Below, one piece after another: positions 35,521 through 47,012 of a DNA stretch of 64,000 nucleotides. The notes under the pieces are model-generated. The model had not been told where the DNA came from. It saw only the letters and a list, made by a program, of their open reading frames with translations, and did not search any database. Every line of letters begins with the position of its first letter. Position 1 is the stretch's first letter. Source of the DNA: Ramazzottius varieornatus (taxonomy: Eukaryota > Tardigrada > Eutardigrada > Parachela > Ramazzottiidae). The stretch is from assembly GCA_001949185.1 (NCBI GenBank), contig BDGG01000002.1, positions 5,012,448-5,076,447 on the forward strand. Reading direction: 5' to 3'. A program made the translations under genes and the position numbers.

Positions 35521-38500
35521 ATGGAAGCGGAAGCTGACCAGAGTGATGAGCAGGCCTGGCACGAATTAATGCTCTTGCGAGGCCGCTTCCGGTCGCGTGT
35601 ATCCTCCACACCGACTGACTTGGAAGGTTGCTCCATCGGTCCCTCCACGCAAGCTCTCTCTACGGCCTCTACGCACTCTCTGGACACGGAACAGGAGGAC
35701 AGCCAGGATACTCTGACAAACGGGGACAATGACAGCTGGGATTCCGGGTTGACGAGCTTTGATTGTGAATCGAGAAAGACGGCGCCACGAGATCGCCGCA
35801 GTGACAGCAACCCACGCAAAATCCTCATTGAGAATCTACTGCATGAAATCTATGGCAATGGTCAGTCTGACTCTTTCAACGAGGATTTCGAAGAAACTCA
35901 AAATTTGGTCCGACGAAGGCTGAGCTCCAATGCAAGCCAGATCTCGAAAGCCAGTCAAAGCTCCCAGTTCTTAGATTACACTATCTGGAGATTGGATGTC
36001 CATTCTGATATTAGCAAGACAAAGCAATCTTTGGGCTTTCAAGGGTCAATGCATGTGGACAAGGAAGTTCTGGAAATACTGAGTAGGTGGCCACTAACGC
36101 ATACTCCTACTTGAAAAATGTTATCCCCATAGGATCACTTCCTATACATTCTCGATTGCGATCGCTGTTTTCGTTGTGCCATTTCGAGACTCGAGAAGAG
36201 CCATCCTTTTTTCGATCATCTAGCAGTCTAAAAACGTGACAAAACTCATCAATAAATTTGATGATGGTATCATAAAATAATTTTTGAGACTTCAAGATAC
36301 TCGTTTTCTAAAAATGTGACCTGTTGCAGGTGTGAAGAAACTTCGAAAGCTGGTTGCGTCATATGAAAGGACTTGCATGGCCGTCAATCGATACATGGTT
36401 GCCAAATTGAAAAAGAAGGACAAACGACAAATTGTTCAAAGTAAGTTTCGAGCTGTCCCGACTATATTTGGAACGTCGGCAAATGATTTGAATACGACTG
36501 TTATGTCAAGTGGCGCGCACCTTCGTTGTTCCTGGCCGGAAGACTGCGTCACTTGGAAAAACGATCATGTTCAAGTCATTTCTGCTTCGTATGCAACTAC
36601 ATTTCTGAAAACGCCGATGGTGCTGGTTCTTGGCCGCTGAAATACGCGGGATCCTTCTGTAGTAGTGTGAAAATTATCAAGATTAGCTCGCCAAAGAATT
36701 TTCAGGGATAGGAATTCCTCCGTGTCCGTTAACCTATTTTTGTTTCAGGCAAACAATGCCTCATCATTTCTGCCGCCTTGCAATCGAAGAGTAAGTAAAC
36801 CGGATGTCTTAATGATTCGAAGCAGTGCTTGGAAGCCTATGTTGTTTTTATGTTTTTCGTGGAAAGACAGATTAAAAGCTGTGTGTCCCGAAACCATTAA
36901 TCTCATTTTAAGACGGAGATCTTGGTCTCTGTGTAAATGACGAGGCGAACCGTAGGGCGTGTCGGACATCAATCCCTCTATACTTCGAACGAGCTGGACT
37001 CTCCTCCTTCTTTCCAGATTTCTGGCGCTGACGTTTACGTATTGCATATTGATTTCCCATACTGCAGGACAGTTACCCATGTATAGATCCTTCTGAACAC
37101 TCTTCCATTTAGCTGAGTTACGAGGCGCCGGATGACAGAACACTTTCCATATCAAGAGTCCTTTGTGCAGGGTATTCCGAGCGTCCCAGCCCCAGCCTGA
37201 CTTTTTTCTGCCGACAAACTGCCGATAAGTTCAAAGCTAAACGTATCAATACTCAACTACCCATCGTCTACTCGCTTTGAGAGATGCAATTATAACGCAG
37301 GTTCCCTTAGGGATTCCGCGAGAGGCATCTTGAAACCATCAGCCGCCAAGAGCTCGAACCACTGGACAACCACGGCGTGTCACCTTTCTTCCTGTTTTCA
37401 ATAATGTCTTCGACTCATCTTAATCTATCGTTTTTTTTGTGACTATATATCACTCGTACTAGCTATGCAGAACATTATTCGCGATATCAATCAACGTCGC
37501 ATACGTACGTGGAGGAAAAATCTTTTGCCACTTCACTTTTTGCAAGTTTTATAGTTTCGTGGTTGCTCACTCGACTTGATGAAACCACTTTTCTTACAGA
37601 TGAGGAGAAGAAGATTCGCTTTTCCATTACTTCGCCTCCGGGAGACGGATATCGGGACTGGCTTGAAGGAATGCGAGCGGTACTGCGTTTACCTGGAGGA
37701 CTTCCGAGTGCATTTCGCAAAACGGTACGACTGCGGTCTTCAATCAACGGGTGGGTTCTTGATTTAGTACAGTGACTTGTCTGTTCGTTCTGGCAGATGT
37801 GGACCACCATCGCTAATCAGTACATATCCCAACTTCCGATCGAATGGGAGAAAGTCAAGCTGATGGTTCTACACGACCGTCTAAGTCAGGATGAATCCGA
37901 GATGGGAATCCAGATAGTCAAAGACCTCCATCGGACCGGCGTCTCCGATTACTGTGGCGTAAGTAAACCAACTTCCTTTGAAACCCACAGACTTTCTGGT
38001 TAACAACACAGTTTAATTACAGGACCACAACGATCGCGAACGTCATCTATTGAAGCGTGTTCTGCTGGCGTACGCTCGTTTCCGGCCAAGTGTCGGATAT
38101 TGTCAAGGGTTCAACATTATCGCCGCAGTGATCCTGGTACAAGTGCCTTCTTCAATCAACGGGGAGTTCTTGGATTAGTACAGTGCGTTGTCTGTTCCAG
38201 GATGTCGTCGATAAAAACGAGGAAGAGGCTTTGAAGGTCGGCGTTAATCGAATTATGCATAATTAGATTTCAACTTCAATTCAGCTCAGTTCTTCTTCAG
38301 ATAATGATCTACCTAATCGAGCATGTTTTACCGCCGAATTACTTTGCACATGATCTGGAAGCGTTGTCGGTGGATTTGGCGGTCTTTCAGGAGTTGACGC
38401 ACGAACAGATGCCGGAATTATCCAACCATCTGGATATGCTACGAACGCAATCCCTGGAAGAAAGAGGCAAGTTAATAAAATTGACACCGTGAATGCCATG

Positions 38501-39790
38501 CTAACGTTTCACTTTTGTTTACTTTACATCATCATTTGGTTCAATGTCGCTCTCCCCGTGGTAGATCGATCTAGGGTCATCCTACAGCAGCAGTGGGCGC
38601 ATCAATCGAGTCATGCATATTTTATGAGTCTTCTGAGCTCATGGCTTGGCATTATGGCTTCTAATACTCGTAGCGCAGTTTCACGCACACCAATAGCGCC
38701 ATTTACACGCCGCAAATTACCTATTATTGCCAATAATCTAAGCCGGCGACCCAACGAATTTGCCTATTTACAGGGGCCAATGGAGGAGACGAGCCACCGC
38801 TTACCAATCTATTCACCATTCAGTGGTTCTTGACGTTGTTCGCCACCTGTTTGCCGCAAGAAGCCACGCTACGTATTTGGGACATGCTTTTCCTGTGAGA
38901 ACCCAAAACGCAACCACATGTTACAGACATCTTCTAATGGTAAAGCTTTTGACAGGTATGGATCGACCATTTTGATGAAGACAGCCTTGGCCTTGTTGAA
39001 AAAGCTGGAAAAGTATGCTTTCCGCACAAATTTCTCCACATCGTCAAGTGTTTATAGGTCTGCATATTTCAGGTATTTCTTGCCGATGGAGTCAGCTTTT
39101 GACTTTTACTCTATCATGTCGGAGCTCCAGCTAAGGATGTTAGACTCCGCCCTCTTTGGTCCCGAAGAAGTTGCCCAGGCTGTCCTGAGCGTACCGGATT
39201 TCGATTTACGGATGCTGCGCCTAAAGCACACTTTTCAACCACCGCAAAACCTTCGATCCGCCACGAATGGCATGTGCTACAGCCGCGCCCTTCGAACCAC
39301 AAAGTCCCACGATGACAGAGCCGAGACCCACGGGCTCTTCTCGAACTTTATCGAGAAACGCCGAGCCTCCGTCTTGGTACATAAAGAGCGAATGGCACGA
39401 CGAAGCAGCCTAGCTGAAGCAGAGACCGACATAAACGGCTTACGGAAGAAGTTTGCGGACTACACGAAAGACCATCAAAATGCTCGGGCATCAGTCAATG
39501 ATACCGCGCAAATGATGGAACGGTTGGCGAGAAGACGCGGCTCTATCTTCACGACAGAAAGTACTGACACCAGTCCGGACAAAGAGTTGCCACAAGCAAA
39601 CCCGTTCCAGTTCCCACCCAAAGATCCAGAAGAACCTTCGAATCCTTCTGTCTTTCCCAGACTCAGAGCTGATTCGCCTCTCAGAGTCACTACAGAGAAA
39701 GATCCCAACTCTCCGGTACGCATCAGTTCTCCCGGAACAAACCGTCGTTTGTCGTTCCATCCATTGTACAATCGTATCACATCCTCGTGA
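35521..39790 (+). CDS. TBC1D30: TBC1D30-like Rab GTPase-activating protein
   Basis: Exons: 35521-36082, 36330-36440, 36749-36790, 37471-37504, 37600-37724, 37797-37958, 38023-38136, 38201-38236, 38301-38466, 38774-38894, 38956-39012 and 39073-39790. Phase closes from 37471 to the stop and from 35521 to 36790, but not between 36790 and 37471, so one small exon or junction there is wrong. The TBC domain starts near LPSAFRKTMWTTIANQY. Both GAP fingers are intact: IQIVKDLHRT (Arg finger in IxxDxxR) and SVGYCQGFNII (Gln finger). MIYLIEHVLPPNYFAHDLEALSVD-type sequence identifies TBC1D30, a Rab8 GAP linked to cilia. The N-terminus is a long Ser/Asp-rich region and the tail is disordered and basic. 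The intron at 38467-38773 uses a GC donor (AGAG/GCAAGT). Confidence 0.85.
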
Positions 39791-40162
39791 CTTGCAAAGC
39801 CAACGAAAAGGAGACACGTACTGCACTTATGCCGTGATACTTCCCATCCGGACTTAAGTGTTCTGCTTTTTACATTCTGCAGCCTTTATTTGCAAACTTC
39901 GGATATCGATAATCGACGTTCCCTTTTACTGGGGCCATTTCAAACTTTGGTTTGGTTCAAATGCCTTCTACTTTTATACGAGTCATAATAACATGTACCT
40001 TTTAATCAGACTTTCGGGCTACGCGATAAGCTCGTGCAAAGTTATGGTATCGCAGTTATGCCTTATCGCCAGACTCCACTGAAAGTTTCGAACGTCAGTC
40101 CGAAACCTATAAACTGCTAATATGTACATAATCTCTCTGCTGCATTTTTGAGGTTCAGCATC
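39791..40162. other. intergenic between TBC1D30 and CRYZ
   Basis: This contains the TBC1D30 3' UTR and the CRYZ upstream region. No gene is seen. Confidence 0.5.
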
Positions 40163-41698
40163 ATGGGTCAACGAACAATGAAAGCCATCAGGGTTAGCGA
40201 ACTCGGGGGACCACACGTGCTACGAGTGGAAGAGGTCCCCATTCCGAAGCCAGCGCAAAACCAGGTACTGTTCCAAGGCACAAGCTTCTGCACTGCAGCA
40301 CTTATCATTTTCAAACTCGTCCGAAAGTGAAGTTGCAGTGCTCTTTTCCAGGTTCTGATAGAGGTAAAATCCGCCGGTGTCAATCCTGTGGAAGCTCAGA
40401 TCTGCAATGGTGAGTTTGGTCTGTGCAATACGCCCTTTACTCCCGGTGGAGATACTGCGGGTATCGTTGCTGCCGTAGGCGAAGGAGTAACTCAGTTCAA
40501 GGTACGAAGCTACTTTTTTTTCCCAGACACACCTATCAGCAGTTCTCGGTCACAGGTTGGCGACCGTGTGTATTCTTGTTACGGTGACGCTCCACCCCAA
40601 CCAACCGGCGCATATGGACAATTCATGTTGGCAGAAACGCGCTTCGTCTTCCCTCTGGCAGATCGCCTAAGCTTCAGCCAGGGAGCCGCTTTGGGAGTTC
40701 CGTATTTCACAGGTGGGAATTTAAGGATCGCGGCGCAGACAGTTGCAAGTGTGACTTGAGTGAATAGAATATCAACGTGTCATTCTTTCTTCTTTGTCTA
40801 GCTCTCCGAGCCTTAAAATATAGGTGCGTGATGGTCCGGCACATCCCTTGCAAGTGCATCCTTTTGATACTTCGATACATGGTTTCTTCGTTCGATGGTT
40901 GATTCTTATCACAGGGCAAAGGCGAAGGCCGGAGAGAGTATTTTGATTCACGGAGCGTCCGGAGCAGTGGGAATTGCGGCAACACAAATCGCGACGGCGT
41001 TGGGAATGACCGTGACGGGCACCGCAGGCTCGGCAGAAGGCCTAGCCTTAATCAAATTGAACGGCGCCACTATCGTGTCAAACCATAAAGACAAGGACCA
41101 TGCCGAAAACCTTCACGTGAGCACACTCGTTGTTCTTCTGCCTCAGAGCATGTTCTTGCCAAATCCGAATGGCTGTCTCCTGAACAGAAGATGATTGGCA
41201 AGAAAGGATTTGATGTCATACTGGAGACGAACGCACACAAAAACCTCGCACTCGATACCGAGCTGATCGGGCAGTGGGGGCGCATCGTCGCCATCGGCGG
41301 TGACGGAGCCACATCGATCAACGCACGGACTCTTTTGAACACCGAAGCAACTTTAACCGGTATGTGAGTTACAATCGTCAACGAGCAGTCTGAGAGGGGA
41401 ATATTTCGGACTGTGCGAACTGTGTCGGCAGGTGTCCAACTGTGGAAAACGACCTCGGAAGAATGGCAGACCATGGCCGACATTTTGGCCGGCCTTATCG
41501 AAGCTGGTAAAATCGCTCCTGTTATCGACACAGAGTACAGCCTAGAGCAAGCATCTGAAGTAAGCTACTATTGTACATTAATTAATTTTGTACTTCGATA
41601 CTTCCGAGGGAAACAAGTCTATTCATCCGCAGGCTCATCGAGCTATTCTAGCACACTCCACAGGTGCGCAAGGAAAGATTATCCTCAAGCTATCCTAA
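40163..41698 (+). CDS. CRYZ: quinone oxidoreductase (zeta-crystallin)
   Basis: Eight exons close in phase: 40163-40264, 40352-40501, 40556-40712, 40802-40823, 40915-41116, 41188-41359, 41432-41559 and 41633-41698, giving 332 residues, near the family's usual 329. The MDR fold starts with MKAIRVSELGGPHVLRVEEV. The zinc-less substrate domain contains KSAGVNPVEAQI and TPGGDTAGIVAAVG, and the NADPH-binding loop is ILIHGASGAVGIAATQIA. The C-terminal GKIILKLS is typical. The enzyme reduces quinones with NADPH in the cytosol by one-electron transfer; zeta-crystallin also binds AU-rich RNA. One exon is only 22 nt long. The gene is convergent with the minus-strand gene ending at 41875. Confidence 0.93.
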
Positions 41699-41874
41699 AA
41701 GTACTAGTATACAAACGCTATCACAGAGAGTTCTATTGGTCTTGTCTCACCCATGTGGGAACTAAACACACCCAGAGCAGGTGTAACAATACTGTAGTCG
41801 AAAATGCACTTTCAAAAGAGAAGAAAGGATCCACTGTCACTCGAGTCACGGATCTCCGATTTGCCCTCGACCTT

Positions 41875-43838
41875 CTATCCCGCTTCCATTTCTTCATCCG
41901 ACATGGCGCTACTGTAACTGATGGCTAACCGACTCTTCTGTGCGTAATTGAAGACCTCGCTGTCTTCATGCTTGAGTATGGCCTGAAGTGTATTCCACAT
42001 CTAACACACGATAAATACCATTGTACCGACGGCACAGCTTCCACTTTTACGCGTTGACCACGATACCGTTTACACATACCTCTTTTGCTTCCGTACCGCC
42101 TCCAATGAAGTATCTTTCTAACGCGTCATGTAATTGGACGTGGATGTACGGCACTTCGAGCTTGTCCCGAGGAACCTGGAGAACACGAGAGTAAACTCCT
42201 CAAATCCACGAGCCAAACTGATTAACCGACCGAGGTACTCTTTACGCGCACTTACCAGAGAAACCGCCCCTGAAGTCGCGATACTATTACCGCCAGTTGC
42301 CGCACAGGCCCAGTCGACCATGTACCGACACAGCAAATTCGTCTGACCTTTCTGCGCCAGAAGGTACCAAAGCATTTCCGAGAAGTTACGTGGATCGACG
42401 ATCTGCTGGTCGAGAAGGAGAAAGGGAACCATTCCAGCGTTGATGTAGCATTCAAAGATTGCTTTCAAGTCTTCCAGAGTTCCTTGCTCCAAGTACAGGT
42501 CCACCAGCGCTGACTCAATAAACCCCACACATCTATCAAAAGAAAAATTTTTCCCTTGACGGAAAAAAACGCTCAACGAATTCAGTCCTTACCTTTCGAC
42601 ATAAGCTTCGGGAGTTTCATGTCCTTTCTGGTACACCTTCTCCTCCTCTAGCAAATCCAGCCTGTCCAGGAAGAACCCGCTCTCGACTGCGAACTTTTCC
42701 CAGTGCTCTTTCACTAGCGTCGTTACCAAAATAACCCTGCAAAAAACCACCCATTAGTAGATTGTCAAAAACAGCAGCAACACATTTGCGTTACTGTTTA
42801 CCCGGCGAGACGAATTACTCACCATTTGGCGAATTCTGTGAAGACGGTAGTTGTAATACCGATTCCACAATACCGAACTAAAAGGAGGGCACTTCGAAAG
42901 AGCTTCAAGTCCATAGCTCTTCGGTAAAGCCCATGTGCCACGGAGGCATCCGTCCCAGGAAGCAGTTGCAGTCCTCTCTTCTTATCGGCAAGACATATCG
43001 CCTCAGAAACTTGAGCGATGATGATCTCACAGTCTAGATCGGTCAGGCGAATGTAAGGATCTCCAGCCGGAAACAGGGCTTCTTCTTCTCTTTTCCGGAG
43101 ATATACACCATCGTTTGTGAGGTCCTCCTGCAAAACCCGAAACACATAAGGGTTGTAAGTAACTAGAACTGAGAAACCCTAACACGCAGTCGACAAGATA
43201 TTTTAACGGGGATATTCTTACAGCCACTCCGTCGAAGAAAGGATTATCTCCGGTATGAGTCGAATTCAGCATGAACATTTTGCGCATGCTGGAAAGCTTC
43301 TCGCAGGTGGAACGGTACTTTGCAGCGGAGTGGAAAGCCTTATTGTCTTTGACTGCCATAGTTAGGACGAAGCTGACCACTATGAAAGAAATCAGGAAAT
43401 ACAATCTGCTGCAGCTTATTCAGAGTTGAGAAATGGGCCATCGGCAAATGAGCGGCATGATCGTTAATTCGATTGGCGCACAGTTCTATTGGAATTGGTT
43501 GGAAGTGTGCGCCACTTGGGAAACGATCTTGTGCAAATCGATTACCGACGTTCGAAATTGGTATTTATCGTACTGTCTTTCCAGCTGTATCCGTCTTGGG
43601 TGAGTTCCAGGAAGAGGCTGACCAAATGCCGGTCATCTTTCGGATGGAGTGAGAGGCATGTTTGGATCAAGACTGGAATGAAGTCTGGTCGCAGCAGCAT
43701 TATCGACCGCTGCACGGTATCCGCGTAGTCTGTGCTTTCACCGGCGAGCCATCCCGAGAGCAAGATCTGATCGGGCCGGAGGTTTCTTAGATAGATGTTT
43801 AAGTAATGAAGCCATTCCCTGATGGCTTTTAGCTTCAT
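41875..43838 (-). CDS. unrecognised all-helical protein
   Basis: Seven exons close in phase: 43838-43574, 43379-43222, 43127-42823, 42736-42593, 42532-42256, 42175-42080 and 42000-41875, giving 456 residues from the ATG at 43838 (MKLKAIREWLHYLNIYLRNL). The composition is Leu-rich and helical throughout (for example RSIMLLRPDFIPVLIQTCLS, ALVDLYLEQGTLEDLKAIFE, EMLWYLLAQKGQTNLLCRYM), suggesting an alpha-solenoid or HEAT-like scaffold. The C-terminus is short and acidic (MSDEEMEAG). The ATG follows an acceptor-like CTGCAG, so further 5' exons may exist; an open frame at 44366-44124 is one candidate. I do not recognise the family and assign no function. Confidence 0.65.
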
Positions 43839-44708
43839 CCTGCAGATGCAAACCACTATAAAAGAGCTTCATTTGCATTCATGGAGGGTGCCGAACCTTT
43901 TATTCGATCGAAGTTTCACCCCTGTGCAGAGAGCCACATCAAATTTCTCAGCTTTCAGAGCCTGTCGGAAGATTTGATGGTGTCGTTGACTCTGTCAAAG
44001 TAAAACGATCTGACTTACTGTACTGTAGCCATCGGGGCTCGGACGCTTTGTCCCAGCTCGGTGGGCATACGAGTGGCTAGCAAACATTTTTACAGCGTAT
44101 CGTTGCTGCAATAAATGAGGCATTTACCTGCGCATCATCCCGGGGATCTGAACTCTGCACCCGCCGAAGGGTATCCGGCGTGGCCGCCATGGATTCAAAG
44201 TTGTGAGTCTACTGAGTGACAACAGTGTCGCTGTCGCAGAGTCAACCGATGAACGTCCCGCAAAGAATGGCTTCTCGATGCTGCACGGCAGCGTTGAACG
44301 CCAGACGGGAGGAACAGACACCCTCTTATAGGAGCTTTTGTCTCGGAAGTCGGAACCATCGATCAAACCGTCACTAACTCCGAAAATTGGAATAAAAGCA
44401 TAGACGAGCTGCTGAATATGGCCTTGCTGGAACGTAAGACACCTGATTAAGCGATTGATTGATTACGTTCGGCTAATAAGTAGGTAGGGCCGATACGATG
44501 GACGTCAAATGTATATGATATACAGTACGTCATGTGATATAATCCACAGCAAAACTCATAATGTGCTTTTCATTCAATCAAGGACTGCGAGCAACAAAAA
44601 AAAACCGTCTCGCCAAACTCAAGCAAACTAAACAGAAGAAAAAACGCTCGAACGATGAATAACTATAAGACGCAGTCGTGAATGGTTCTGGAGCAACTGC
44701 AAAAGAAT

Positions 44709-44751
44709 GACTAGTATTCCGGACTAGTATTCCGGACTAATATCCCGGACC
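44709..44751. repeat. 13-bp unit tandem repeat, three copies
   Basis: ACTAGTATTCCGG occurs twice in tandem and is followed by a diverged third copy (ACTAATATCCCGG). Confidence 0.8.
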
Positions 44752-45049
44752 AGGCGGAAAAACGGCAGTAAAAACGTGTGCAACAGAGTTTGAACCACGT
44801 TCTCCACACTTGGAGTCTGCGCCACGTACGCAGTACTAATCGATATGATGGAGTCCGTGATGACTCAGCAAACAGCGTTTTCCGCTTTTAGAGTGTTGGC
44901 AAGCCATGTCAAAGTGGAGGGCCTGGAGGCCATATTCAGCAGCTCGTCTATGAATAAAAGTTTTCGATAATATCAAGTAGATTTGCTGGAAATTTTCCAT
45001 TTTCTGATTAAATCCTTGATCGGCTCAGTTCGGCTACGTTGTCCAGAGC

Positions 45050-45217
45050 CTGGCCGAGCTAGGCCCAATCCAACGTTTTTCACGTCACCGACGACTCCTG
45101 CTGTTCGATTCGCCGATCGTAATGTTATATTGAAACGAGCAATCAAAACTGCCAATCAACCTTAGCTTTCTGTTAGAGTGACGTCGAAAAACGTTGGGTT
45201 GGGCCTAGCTCGGCCAG
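45050..45217. mobile_element. 168-bp MITE-like element with 39-bp terminal inverted repeats
   Basis: Left arm 45050-45088 and right arm 45178-45217 are inverted copies with one substitution and one single-base gap (both begin CTGGCCGAGCTAGGCCCAA read inward). The 90-bp interior is non-coding. The long, nearly identical arms indicate a fairly recent non-autonomous insertion. No target-site duplication is obvious to me. Confidence 0.8.
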
Positions 45218-46541
45218 CTTCTGACGTCGTCCAGCTCTTTACTGGCTGAATGATGCATCGCAGTGCAAGTTTTCGTCAACCAATCAGTCTTGTAGTTGTT
45301 CATCGTTCAAGTGAATGCAATCAAGTCAAACGGTGACGGAACCGCTGTTGTTAGGTGCGTGTCGTCATTTTCTGATGCTCACTTCACACGTGCGCTGGAC
45401 ACCTGCTCATTCGTCAAAGTCGCCAAACACTGGGAATTTCCAGCAAGTCTAATCTCAAGTGGAGTCGGTGCAGTGTTGTTCCGATTATTGTAATTCGTGA
45501 TTGAAAATAGCTAAATTTGACGGTTCTGGAATTCCGATATAACGATTCGAGTTCTAGGTTGGTCATTCGATATTTATCGGAATTGAATCGAAATTCCCAG
45601 AACGAAAAGATATTTTAATGTACATTTGAAATCCAAGATGTTGGGAATTCGAATAATAACGGACAATAAAGAAGCGCGCAAAATGCACGTGGATACATCA
45701 CTTTCTCGCCTTTTGAAGCACCGTTAGTGCTTGAGTGACTACGGCGCGCTGGTGCACGTTCGCAGCAAAATGCGAATGCGTGTAAAGTGCTTCGCGAAGC
45801 TGCAGTTTGTCCTTGTATGCCGTACACGTGACCAGAACCCGGCGGGCCTTGCTAGAGTTCTGTTTCTCCAGTGAGGTTCAAGTTTACCCATATGCAACGC
45901 ACCGTGGCTCCTTCATGGAGCACAACAGTCCGTTTTGACGACAGCCATCCGTACTGGATACCTTGGGAACAACGTATTCTCCTCGAAATACCAGAGGGTC
46001 AATCTAAACGCTTACCCATCCGACGCGTAGTACCGAACAGGAATGCTGATTTTATGAAAACTCAAATTACAAAACACCATCCCAATAATTCGAATAATTT
46101 CAATTGTTGTCGGAACTTGAATTTGAATTAATTGTGATTGATGATCCAGCCAGGACGAGGTACCTGTAATTCAGATTGCTGATACGCGAGGGATTCTGAT
46201 TAATTGTAATTGCAATTGAAACTGAATTCGCGGGGCAGCACCCTAACGGGTACTGTTGCCGCCAAGGGAGGCTGAAAGGCAAGAAAACGGGAACTGGGTG
46301 GTGGCAGCGCGTATCCCCATTTCCCCACCATTGAATCACTCCCTGTGACTCCGAATGCAACGCTATAGCCTTATCTCCTTCTTTTGTGACCTACTTTCGC
46401 TTCTCCTAAGTCACACTCCATTCAAAAGCTTATCTCCACTAATGTTGTACTTTGCCTTTCACTTGGCGAAGTTCAGCAGATGGGTTCAAACACAAACTTA
46501 CGAATAAAACCAGCTCCGCAACGACAACTCGTGCCCAAAAA

Positions 46542-46577
46542 TCCCATGTTAGACCACTTGAAGTGGTTTGACATGGG
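46542..46577. repeat. near-perfect palindrome
   Basis: Two 17-bp arms meeting at about 46559 (CCCATGTTAGACCACTT and its near complement, two mismatches) form a loop-less hairpin. A partial third copy of the outer word (ACATGGGAT) follows directly. Confidence 0.75.
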
Positions 46578-46736
46578 ATAACATGGGATATCAAGTCGCA
46601 TGCAAGGTTCATCAGTAACCTCTGCGAGCATTACGTAATAGCCGCACACTGTGTCGGCGGCAACAAAATGTCATATCGGAACAACACTGAGTCAGTGGAC
46701 AGTGGATATGGTTGTTAACGGATGGATCAGACAGTC

Positions 46737-46790
46737 ATCCGGATGGGATCAGATGCCGATCCGGATGGGATCAGATGCCGATCCGGATGG
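46737..46790. repeat. 22-bp tandem repeat inside outer hAT element
   Basis: ATCCGGATGGGATCAGATGC plus CG is repeated twice exactly (46737-46758 and 46759-46780) and a third copy begins and breaks off. Subterminal repeats of this kind are common in hAT elements. Related CCGGAT/ATCCGG words recur at the right end (50660-50760). Confidence 0.85.
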
Positions 46791-47012
46791 ATCCGGAAAG
46801 CAGTTAGATGGATAGAACTCCCATTCGAATCGGTTGCCGATGGATGGGTCTTCTATGCGGATAATCCGGATCTTATCCGGATAAAAACTCGAAGCTTGTC
46901 TTAGAGACTTACAGATGACACAACGAATTATAATTCGTAGGTTTTGACATACTGTGTTGCCGGACAGCATAGACGATACAATTTAATAATCCTCCGTCAA
47001 CATAGTCTGCAT

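Larger units (their letters stand above)
43839..46706. other. gene-poor repeat-rich interval
   Basis: Almost 3 kb without a supported coding region. It holds a short tandem repeat (44709-44751), a MITE-like foldback (45050-45217), AT-rich degenerate sequence (45500-46230) and a palindrome (46542-46577), and it abuts the nested hAT elements. It looks like a local sink for insertions. Confidence 0.6.

Noticed and set aside
44124-44366. 80-codon minus-strand open frame upstream of the unrecognised helical gene
   Set aside because: It could be a 5' exon, but no donor/acceptor pair closing phase to 43838 was found, so it was left out of the model.
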